A DNA stretch of 64,000 nt from Arcuatula senhousia. Taxonomy: Eukaryota > Mollusca > Bivalvia > Mytilida > Mytilidae. Below are positions 35,301 to 47,300 of the stretch, piece by piece (the first letter of the stretch is position 1; the number at the start of each line of letters is the position of its first letter). The notes below the pieces were generated by a model. The model was given only the letters and a program-made list of their open reading frames with translations, did no database searches and was not told where the DNA came from. The translations under genes were made by a program, and so were the position numbers. The stretch spans positions 33,902,106-33,966,105 of the forward strand of contig OZ020303.1 in assembly GCA_963971305.1 (NCBI GenBank). The letters run 5' to 3'.

Positions 35301-38300
35301 TACATTACCATCATCAACAGACCCCTTTTTGCAGAGTTCAGGTTTTCGTATTTTATTGTCCAGTTCTGGTAAAATGTTAAAAATGAACAAAGTAAGTCAA
35401 AAGCTATTAAAACAAGCATTCACATTGAAAGCATATAAAATTAAAAGGTGAAAGCAAGAAAAGCTTATAGGGATATATATACTAATATGAGAAAAAAGCA
35501 GCAAAAAACAAGCATTTTTAAAAGACCATTTCAACTAAAGTTAAAACAAATTCAAACGACAAATTTTATCTGCTTGTCGCATGGTGTCATCACTTAAGCG
35601 ATAACCATTCATCCGTGCCAAAAATCTTTTGAGGACATTAGATGACTACATGCAGAGTGTTGTTTAATAAAAAAATTCAAAGCTCAATGCTCTATAATAT
35701 ATACTGTTATATGTATTTTATAATCCATTTATATACGTTTAGCAAACTAGTATTTTATCATTAAACAGAAATAATGTGGTGTGAAATCTAAATAATGCGA
35801 TGTGAAACAGAGCAATCATTTCAGCTTTCAATCGAAAACAGTAAGCAACATTAAATGTAAGTTAAAAAGTTGTTTAGTGCAGTTCATCTTCGCTAGCCAA
35901 GGGTTACGATCCGCTACCTCTCATCTTCAAGATGAGAGATAGCGGGTCGTAACCCTTGGCTAGCGAAGATGAGTGCAGTTGTGCAATTGAAAAGCATACT
36001 GAAAATGATTCAAAATTTAACAGACGAAAAATAATTCAAAGATACTCCCTGCAATTTTTTTGTATATTACTGTTATAAAACAAGAAAAACTAAACATTGA
36101 GTGCAAGATAAATTTAGCATTGCAGTTTCAATATCAAAGACAGAACAACTTATGTTTTACCATGGAAGGCTTGTGACGTCAGTATTTTAAGTTTTAAAAC
36201 CATGCAACCACTTATTCGTGAAAATCATGATTTCCATGCAGCGGTGTGAAAAATAATGTAATAACAAAACTATCAAAATGGAACGATCAATCTCATATGT
36301 CCAAGAAGACAAAACAGGGCAGTGTCATGCCGAAAAAAATCAAGAAATGTCGATTTAAACTATTATTTTGGCAAGGAATAGTCAACAACACCCTAGCCTC
36401 TAACGTAAGTGCCACAGTTTATATGTGTGCTCTTGAAACCTTAGATATTTGAATGAGAATATTATAAAATGAAAGGCGCACATCTACAAGATGTCTTTAA
36501 AGGCTCTTTAAAAGTTTCATGAAATTTCATTTAGAAATGATCTAAGAGTAACGTAAAGAAAATAATATAGACTGCCACAAATGCCAGTAGCTAAGTCTAT
36601 AAACCCAAGACATTGATCTTATAAAATAATGAAAGAACCTTAGTGAACACGCTCACATACCCCACGCGTCAACATTATGGACAGAGATTATCTATTTCGA
36701 AAAAAAGTCTTAGTTGTTGTCTTTCCAAGACGGCTCATTAAACAGGAAATGAATGAGTGACAGAGCTGAAAATGTATCCCACCATATGGGATCCCTCTCT
36801 GAAGCCACGTACAAAATATCAAAAGTCCATGATTAATAGTTGCTGAGAAATCTGTCGAAAAAATTTTTAACCCTGAAAATTTAGTGAAAAAAGTCTAAGT
36901 AGGCTCGTGAAAAACAGGAAGTAGATAATTGACAGACCTAAAAAAGAATCCCACCATATGGGACACGTACCTGAAGCTAAATACCAAATATAAAACACCT
37001 ACAATTAATAGATGCTGAGAAATATGTTCCGAAAATTTTCAAACCTGAAAATTAAGTGAAAAAAGTCGAAGTCGGCTATTTAAACAAGAAGTAGATGATT
37101 GACAGACCTGAAATCGAATCCCACCATATGGGACACCTACCTGAAGCTAAATACCAAATATCAAATTACCTACGATTAAGAGTTCCTGAGAAATCTGTTA
37201 CGAAAATTTTTAACCCTGAAAATTTAGTGAAAAAGTCAAAGTCGGCTATTTAAACAGGAAGTAGATGATTGACAGACCTGAAAACGAATCCCACCATATG
37301 GGACACCTACCTGAAGCTAAATACCAAATTTATATAAAATACCTACAATTGATAGTTGCTGAGAAATCTGAAAATTTAGTGAAAAAAGTCTAAGTCGGCT
37401 ATTTAAACAGGAAGTAGATGATCGACAGACCTGAAATCGAATCTCACCATATGGGACACCTACCTGAAGCTAAATACCAAAAATCAAAAGTTCCTGACAA
37501 ATCTGTTACGAAAATTTTTAACCCTGAAAATTTAGTGAAAAAGTCAAAGTCGGCTATTTAAACAGGAAGCAGATGATTGACAAACCTTAAAACGAATCCC
37601 ACCATATGTGACACCTACCTGAAGCTAAATATCAAATATAAAATGCCTACAATTAATAGTTGCTGAGAAACTTGTTACGAAAATTTTCAACCCTGAAAAT
37701 TTAGTGAAAAAAGTCTAAGTCAACTCGTTAAACAGGAAGTAGATGATCGGGATACCTGAAAACGTATCCCACCATATGGGACCCTCACCTGAGGCTTCAT
37801 ACCAAATATCAAAAGCCTACGATTAATAATAGCTGAGATATCTGTTACGAAAATTTTGATCACGGACAGACGGACGGACGGACAGACAGACCAGTCAAAA
37901 ACAAAATACCCTTCGCAACTTCGTTGCGTGGGGTATAATAAAATAGGAGTGCACGACTACAATATTTAACAAAACAAATGTTTAACCTGAGTCCATTCAT
38001 ATATTTATTATAGAAAAAAATAAAGTTGACCTCCTCAAGTCAATGCGGTGCAAAACATTTACATTTTGTTACAAAAATCCATTGGGTGATGGATAATCGA
38101 AAAGTGCAACAATTGGCTAAAACAAACAACGAAGACACAAGAAGACTAAAGTGATCTCTTAGTTTCATCCCAAACCATGTGTACAAGCGAAAAAACATAG
38201 ACCATTGAAATGGGACAAGACAGTGAATATTCCTTCATTCGGCAACTTTAAGATTTCCTATCAGATACTGACAATATCGTTTCATGCATCATATGCAGCG

Positions 38301-41300
38301 AAATGTTACCATTTATATTCATGTTCAATAAAGAAACTGGAAAGAAATTATTACAAAACTTTATTTACACACCTATATTTTCATTAAACTGAAAACAAAA
38401 AATGAAAATCAAACTTTTTATAAACTTCCTTTTCCTCGATTGAATAAAAAAAAAACAATTTCCCTTACAATGTAAATTAATTCTCTCGAATGAAACACCA
38501 TATTGAAGAAGTTTTATTTATAAATTAGTTAACAAATTGTTGATCCATCATCCATTCATTGATAAGACTTCCGTGAGTAAATTAAAAGCAAAAAGGAAAG
38601 AAGTTACTGTACTTCATAAGACTACGGCATTATAAGAATATTGCTGCTATTTTCACCAACGATATGAGTTTATAGTACTCTCGAGGACCAACTTGTGGAA
38701 AGAAGATACAACATTTATCGATCCATTGTAATGATACAACTATCCTTCTGAACGAAGCACAAAAGAAAATTATTCATTGAATTTGTTAATGCTATCATTA
38801 TACATTACAAGATGTCCTTGTGAGAGAGAATATTGTGCTCAACAGCAATAATCTCTCAAATTTGATACTAGTCATATCAGTCTGAATGAAAAGTATACAC
38901 CCGAGCATTGCAAGTTGGCAACTATTTCATGACGGAAATATTGCTTATAAGAAAATAGAGGTGTTAAACGATACAGAATAGTTCAAGATGAAAATATATA
39001 TATCATTATACTATATAGGGTTTGTCTTTTAAACACATATTTAAGATTTTTAACAAGCTATTCAAATATATACCAGTGTGAAACAAGAAAGTGTTTATTG
39101 CTGTTGATGACGATCTCAGGATGACACAATGGTCAAACTATCAAGTATTTGAGTACAAATACCCATTACCAAAATAAAAGCAACGGCATAGAAAAAAGCT
39201 TTGATCCTATTTTACTGCAATTTTCCCAGAATTCGACATGAAATAGTTCAGAATCTAAAAGTATACTACCTCTACTACTTCTTCGTTCAGAGGAATGTGA
39301 CAATGAAGAAATCTTTGCCATGGCACTGGACACCCGCCGTCTCATTTTACTTGATATACTGCCTCTATGGGCAACTAGAATATAATACAGTGTTCATTTA
39401 CTAGTGATCATACCATACACAAGTTAGATTTGAGTATAACAACACACTTGAAGCCATTTGATTTTTTGTTTTGTTCAAAAATGAAAAATAAAATTTTACT
39501 TTTGATAGTAAGTGGATTTGTTTTTACCTCTATCAAAAATCATTACAATCGTACATTATTTATTTGTAAACTAATTTCATTCATACTTAAAAGGCTATAA
39601 CCTCAGATGGAAAAAGTGTGTTTTGTAAAGAAATCAATAGAATAAACTATTACGGTTTTCAAAGTAAGACAAATCCTTGGTGTTGTCAGGCGACATCGTA
39701 GGAGATGAAGGAACGGACTGGAACACTCTGTGCAGCTTTTCCATACCTAGAACAAAATTGTTTGATATACTAACATATATGCTTCTGGGTAAATTCAATC
39801 AAATTCTCATTGCTAATCTGAAAAGACCTCATGTGTTTTTACCAATATATTTGGTACAAAGACTACTTAATGGTATTAGAAAATGTGAGGCAAATTAGCT
39901 AATGCTTCCTACTTGTTTGTTGTCTGAATGTTGAATTACAGTCTCAAATTAGTTAAGAAATGTCTCGAAAACTTTGCTAAAATCTTTTTTTTTCAAAAGA
40001 ATATGACAATAATACCTGGACTTGACTTTCTTTTCGGTGTTTTTCTTGAATCAGACTTATTATTTTCGGAGTTATTTAACAGCTCTCTACTCTGTAGAGG
40101 AGATCCAAATTGGCAAGGGCTTGATGTCATGCTTGATGTCTCCACCGGACTAACAAAACTACTTGGAGCAGTTATATCAGAACCGGATTCCCTTCGTCGT
40201 CGTACCGGTAATGGGGAACTATTCTCGTCATGATCTTGCAAATTATATGTCACAGTTTCGTTGTTAAGTTTAGCGTCTCTTAAATCAAGCAAAACCTCTC
40301 CAAGAAATTCATAATCATGTCCAACATAATTCCATAAAGTAATTTCCAGGGATTTTTCATTAAGCTGAAATGATTGGAGATTTTTTTTCAAATAATAATA
40401 CATCCGTATTATAATAATTATAACATGTAATATTTTCCCGGAATATTTTATCCATAATAAGTAAAAGGTTCAAAACTACCGAAAGGTGATGATTAATATA
40501 TGGTTATAAAAAATTTCGAACAACAAAATAATGAACTTTTTTTTAATAAAAATCTTTAAGATAAATAGATGATGATTGGTGACTTTACTACTATCTTTTT
40601 TCTTACCTCAGATTTTGAAAGATCAAGAATATTAAACGTTTCATTCCATATTGGCGAATTTATATTAAACTGTGGGATTGTCTCATATGGCGGAAAGGAA
40701 CTGTAAAGAAAAAAATAGAAAAGGAAAGGAAAATTCAAAAATGAAAGAAGAAACAAAACTATTAAACATTGACACACAATAAAAACAACCATGATACTGT
40801 CATGCCGGAAATGAACGCTAATTTGTAATCAAACTTTTTTTTTATAAATTCATGGACTTTATAATATCTTGTTTCACTTTTTGAAAAAAAAAAACTAATT
40901 AGAATTTATAACCACCGGTTCTTAACAAATTGTTTTCAGCTTTCAAAATAACAAGTATTTTCTTAGAAGTGAGATTAAGATTAGATTGTAAAATTGTCAA
41001 CTGTAATGTTATGCAATTTTCATTTATTTATGTTTTGTCAGAGATAATCTTTAAGATAACATAGTACGTTTGTTGTATTCTTAAGTGGCAAATTAATCCA
41101 TGATTAATTTGTAAGATAGATTTAAATTATTTGGTAATACTGAATGTGGTCAGTTTGGAGTCAGCGCTAAGACCTGACGCACCCGAATTCGTGAATAAAT
41201 TTATTGTTGGAATTTAACATTGGTTATATATTGTTTTGTATGTGGAAAGTCTTGTACCGTTGCCACTAAACATTTAAAGTGACATTTTAGGAACATTAAC

Positions 41301-44300
41301 CAGCGGAAAACGTTCCCTGTAACAAAATTAAATAAAAACCTCTCGTACAAGAAAAATACCAGCATCTCATTTTGGCGGAGTAACCCGAGGCGTGTTGTCT
41401 TTTTAGCACAACACACGATCCCGTTTTCATATAAGTGAAGAATTCCCCAATTTAAAATGGACTTTAATTTTAGACCACAATGGAGCTTATGGAATACGTA
41501 TCCAGTTATGCACCGACCGTTGTGTGGAAAATGTGGACAACTGCATAAATTCGGACAATGCATTGCATATCAGAAGCACTGTTTTCAATGTAAAAAAGTT
41601 GGACATTTCGCAAGACGGTGTTGGACTTCGTTTAATGACACAACGACAACCAAGAAGAACTCAACAAAATCTCAGAAGAAAAAAGATCGCGATTCTCGCC
41701 GAATGAAGGATTATAATGACGCAAAACGTGGATTAAGAGAAATGCCATTCAGTGGTTTGCGTGGATCGGCATTCTTAAACTGTCTAAGCACCTCAGAAGG
41801 ACTGAAAGCAGAACTAAAATGTGCAAAAGATCAAATTAAAAAGTTTAATGAAGTAAAGATAAATAAAGAAACAGATGACAAAAAGGCAAACAAACTGCTT
41901 AACGAGTCCTTGTTAAATCTGCAAAAACAGTTGCAAGAAGCTAAATCTAAAATCGTTAAATTAAAAGAAGAGAAGATCGGAATGAATAATTTTTGTGCGA
42001 TTGTTAAATTCAAATATGAAGAAGTCTTACGAGAAAAAGAACATTTTGAACGTGAAAATTTCAAATTACAGACGAAATTACTGAAGTCAGAGAAACTAAT
42101 ACAGGAGTTAACAGCACAAGTTCAGCAAGTTGAAATTTTAAACCACCAAGTCCAACAGTTGTCCGATGATCAAAAGTCAATTCGAGAGACAGTGATGATG
42201 CAAGAAGAACAGAATTATCAACAGCCGTATCGACGAAGGAGAAACTACCGAGGCCGTTTTAGATAGTAAAGTACAACCCGGAGACGCGGGACGCGTCTCA
42301 AATCAACCCGGGAGGAATCTGTCATGCCGGAAATGAACGCTAATTTGTAATCAAACTTTTTTTTTATAAATTCATGGACTTTATAATATCTTGTTTCACT
42401 TTTTGAAAAAAAAAAAAAACTAATTAGAATTTATAACCACCGGTTCTTAACAAATTGTTTTCAGCTTTCAAAATAACAAGTATTTTCTTAGAAGTGAGAT
42501 TAAGATTAGATTGTAAAATTGTCAACTGTAATGTTATGCAATTTTCATTTATTTATGTTTTGTCAGAGATAATCTTTAAGATAACATAGTACGTTTGTTG
42601 TATTCTTAAGTGGCAAATTAATCCATGATTAATTTGTAAGATAGATTTAAATTATTTGGTAATACTGAATGTGGTCAGTTTGGAGTCAGCGCTAAGACCT
42701 GACGCACCCGAATTCGTGAATAAATTTATTGTTGGAATTTAACATTGGTTATATATTGTTTTGTATGTGGAAAGTCTTGTACCGTTGCCACTAAACATTT
42801 AAAGTGACATTTTAGGAACATTAACCAGCGGAAAACGTTCCCTGTAACAAAATTAAATAAAAACCTCTCGTACAAGAAAAATACCAGCATCTCAATACCA
42901 TAAACTAAAACGTCTGAATGGAAAACCCTATTTATATTGTCCTAATTGGTGTGAGAAATTAATGTTTTAAAAGATATTATATTAAATAGGATAACTAGTT
43001 TATAGTTTTGACCAAAAAAGCAAAATTTTGTTGCTTTGTCTGAAAACAACCGTAAATGTGCAATACCTTTAAAATCCTTTGATGACAAATACCGTTTGAT
43101 TATAACAACTTCCATTTTTTTTATTCGTTATCTTTAAAGTTTTTAGAACATTATTGTTATACTATTTTTTCTTTATTGTATGACCAACGTCTTTTACTCA
43201 AGATCAATATATACGTTTTTTTTTTCCTTTTATTTATATATTTAGCTACCGCCTAAATGTAAATCAAATTAAAGTCTAGATTAAAATAAAGTACATCTAA
43301 TGTACTTTTAGCGCTTAAAATAGCCCACGTTGATAATTGTAAACTTGGCAGCTGGTATAACAATAAAGTCCATCCGTTAATGTAAACTACTGCTGCTATA
43401 TAAGTAACAAATACCTTCTGTCCGGAAGAATGTGTACCATAGCTATCGGATTCATGTCTGCCACGGTTAATCTGTCAGGATGCTTCAGTGTATTAGCTTT
43501 GACCAAATTAACAGACAAACATTCATCACTTTCATTGTATCCTAAGCTAAATTCTATTGTCCCTGTGATAGGGCGGTCTTCTTTCTTAATTTCTATCTGG
43601 ATGAATAGATGAATTAAAAATATCATTGCACACAAAAATGCTAAATAAATGTTCATGTAATAATTCTTAAATTCTTATTGCTGCATTATAAGTCAACAAC
43701 ATCATAGCAATAAGGTTAAAAGCTGTAGCTTCAAAGTCAAAAGTCCATTAAAAGTATCAATCTAAATGGAGTGCTAAATATCAAGCATTTTATAGAGGTA
43801 TGAAAATCTGTGGATTTAAACAATGAATAAATAAAAACATACGAAAATTTAGTTTAGTCTGACGAGCTTTTCTTCTATAAGACTCTCATCATAATACTTT
43901 GGTAAATATTGAACATGCAACATTTTATTTGTGAAAAAGGGTGTTGAAAATATTTAGTTCCTAATCAGATACCTGCATATACAAAAATTAACAGTATATT
44001 GTTGCGTACTTCTAGATTTAATCATTACCGGAGTTTTAGGCAACATCCTTCTTTTTGGACGTTCAAGTTGTAAAGTCTTAGGAGGTTCCAGTGCTGACGA
44101 ACTAACTATAGGATCCCCGGGAGATATTACAACTGGGACACCAATGGTCGGGCTATCTAATGATTTATATAAGCAGAATTGATTAAAGCATTGCACTTAA
44201 GCAAAATATATGTATTTTAGAGAAAATGAAAAAAAAACCATTATATTCAGATACCATTAAATATTAAACACACTGTAAAAAAGTAATATAACATATGCGA

Positions 44301-47300
44301 AACCATTAATAATTAACTAAACTATATTATCGCGACTTTAAGACGACAGTGTGGTATGAAGTTTGTTGCGCTTTTTTGTGCTTTAAAGTTAATTTATAAT
44401 TCTTGAGACACCAAAAAAGACAGATGTTTATCATTTATTAATCCTTATTGACAAATTGAGGCTATCTTAGATAACAAAACAAAAATACTAAAAAGGTCTT
44501 ATCTTTAAAATAAAGAAGTATTACGTCAAAAAGTTAATGGATCGTGTTCCTAGAATATTGGATTGTAATACCTCTTGATTGTGCAACTGTTGTTCCATTC
44601 CTCTTGTAAGGACTATTTCTAGTTCTAGGAAAACAGAGAAAAGAAAAAGAACCAAAATATTTCAACCCTAAACTATATCAAATAAGTTACACAACAAAAC
44701 ACTAACTAAATTAACTATTTTCACAGCACAAAACTAAACATTGTTATTAATTTTTTTTTTCAAAACAAGGGAGTACAGCTGAACAAAATATGTGATAGCT
44801 TTAAATTGGAAAGAAAAAAAGAAAGATATAATTCAAGTAACCAAAAATGGAGAACATTTTGATTTGACAGATGAAACACAATTTAAAAAAAAAATCAGCC
44901 TATCTTCATTCGGTGTAAAAGTTAAACTTGAAAATGTTTCAAGAGAAAGATAAAACAACATATTCACCTTTCAGGAAAATGAACTACCAGAAGCTGAACA
45001 AAATCTGTATTTTGTTTCATAATCTCTCGTGATTCTTCAAATGAAGCATCTATTAAGGATTTGCCGTTCCAAAACAATATCTGGTCACCTTGATTAAATC
45101 AAATAAAACCAGATTTATACAATTTGTTTACTAAACAATAGAATAAAAACAAGTTTAGTAAAACCTGTTTAAACCCTTTCTACGATTCCTAATGATTATA
45201 TTATCCTGCACTTCTCGAACTAAGATATAATGCCTTTTGTTTTTGTTGTTTTTTTTTCGAAATGATCTTCTTTGAACATTTTTAAATTTAACAATGTATT
45301 TGGTCAGCTTGAATGTTAACCTTTTTCATCAGATACTTGCTATCTTAATTTCATCTCTTAAATACAATTTTGTGAAACAAATGGCTTTTTTAAATCAAGT
45401 AACCATTCTGAAGTTGAAACCAAGGTTATTTTTAACAATAAAAATAATTCCATTTATATTTTTTACTTTTAATTCAATGTTATAAATACTAGTATAAGAA
45501 GTGTCATTCAAGTGACGTACCGGCAACAATACCATAAGAGTCAGCTGGTCCTTTCTTTTCTACAAAGGTTACATAAGCACCGAGGCCACCATCAGGGCCA
45601 CGTTTACCACCAATCACTCGCATACCTAATCCATGATCTATAATCACGAACATGTTAAAAATGAGTAGCACTCGCTTACATAATATCAAAAATTAAAAAA
45701 ATAATAAAAATACAAAAAAGTAAAACTTTTGAATATTTTTTTGACAAAAAAATGTTTGAAAATTGTGCTAAATTCGTATTAATACATTTACTATTCTTCA
45801 TGTCTTCTCATTAATTCGTACACTATTTCTGTAATATTGTACAGTTTACTGTACATAAAAAAATCGTCTCAGGATCTAAGTAAAATTTATTCTACAGCTT
45901 CCCATTTTTAAAAAATTTCTAAAATGTTAAACCTTTCATAATTAAAAGTAGAAACCATGAATACAATAATCACAACCCTTGTAATACCAAATATCAGCAA
46001 AAGCCCTTGTCGTTGTTTTTTTTTTTATTTTATATAAATCAATGTATAAATTCAACATTCTAATATAATTACTCTTTTACTTACATCTAGGGCTAAATGG
46101 AACACTGTCTCTATATAATAAGACTTCCCTTGGCTTTAAGTTATTGAAGTAATCTACAAAATTTATTATGTACAGCATTCTTAAAGTCTTATCATTTAAA
46201 TATTTGTTGTTGTTTTTTCTTTTATTGAAGCGAATACAGACATAAAGGACAGAAAGACTCTGAATTAAGGTAAATGAGCAATAAAACGAGTAGAATTACC
46301 ATTTTAACGCATGAATGAAAAGAAGCAGAGTTAATAAGTATAGTCTACGAACAAAGTAAAATAGGACCAAAAACATGTGTGTTGTACTGGTGAAATAATT
46401 CTTGTATATAAAAAAAAATTATATTCATTTGGATTATTTATTTTGTATCAAACCTTTTTAAAGGATCTTTCAGCCTTACTCAAACCATCCCTACTACATG
46501 TGTAACCATAGGAACTGCTTACTCTTCCGGAGCACCTGAGTTTACTTTCGTGATGACTTAAGTTCGTGTTGTTGATTGCTATTCGATTGTTTCGTGCTAT
46601 TGTGTTATCTGTTTCTTCGTGCTGCTTTCGTTCATGTTTATTGGTTTTGTTTTGCCCTTGCCGACTACGATATTCGAACGGCCAATTGGTATCTCTTCCC
46701 TCCTCGCTTTATCCACTTTTGTTATAGGTCACTGCCAAACAAGTGGATAGTAGTAGGTACCGTTTTAGGTAGTTGTGTGGATGATGTAATGTCACACCAA
46801 AACAAAAGATTTTTGAAGGATTTCCAACCAGTCAACCGTCCGTTTTATTCAAATCCCCATGTATTATTGATTGCTACAAATAAAGTAACTGCATGTTTTT
46901 GTCGTTCTATGACCTACCATAGGGTTGTTAAATATGTAATTACATTTTGTGCCTAAAACCTGTAAAGAATAAGATCAAAATAACGCTTTATGTGTGGCAC
47001 ATAATCATCTGGTCAACTCCTGGCTATCATCATTACACCAAGACAGAAACGTATTCTTGTGAGAGACTTTTCAAATTTGCTTTAGAAAACACCTATTTGT
47101 AAAGTTTAACATGATTGGTTGTTCACGTCAATTTAATGACACTTGTATCATGATGTTTTGTTCTCTATTGATTTCGATGCTTCTTAAAAGTTTCATGATG
47201 CTAGGAAATAAAGTCATGATGAAGCTAGTCAAAAGAATCATGATGCAAGTACAAGCATCATGATACGCGTTGAAAGCAGCACAAGTAAAAAAGAGAAAGC

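Larger units (their letters stand above)
40798..42894 (+). mobile_element. non-autonomous LTR retrotransposon, complete and young
   Basis: 5' LTR 40798-41369 (572 bp), 3' LTR 42320-42894 (575 bp). They start TGTCATGCC, end ATCTCA, and by eye differ only in an A-run (11 against 14). Flanked by ATAC on both sides (40794-40797, 42895-42898), a 4-bp target duplication. Putative tRNA primer site TGGCGGAGTAACCCGAGG at 41373-41390, three bases inside the 5' LTR; purine tract GGGAGGAA just before the 3' LTR. The 950-bp interior carries one ORF and no protease, RT or integrase, so it must move with enzymes from another element. Antisense in a RIM C2A intron. Confidence 0.93.

Noticed and set aside
36690..37940. 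Regularly spaced repeats that could suggest a CRISPR-like array
   Set aside because: Units are ~160 bp, diverged and without unique spacers, in intron-bearing eukaryotic DNA; this is a minisatellite-type array.
41831..42064. Antisense open frame in the LTR element
   Set aside because: Mirror of the Lys/Glu-rich coiled-coil coding strand (gives Phe/Leu/Ser); a shadow.
46576..46956. 126-codon open frame
   Set aside because: First half is a Penelope 3' UTR read through; the second half shows no family resemblance.
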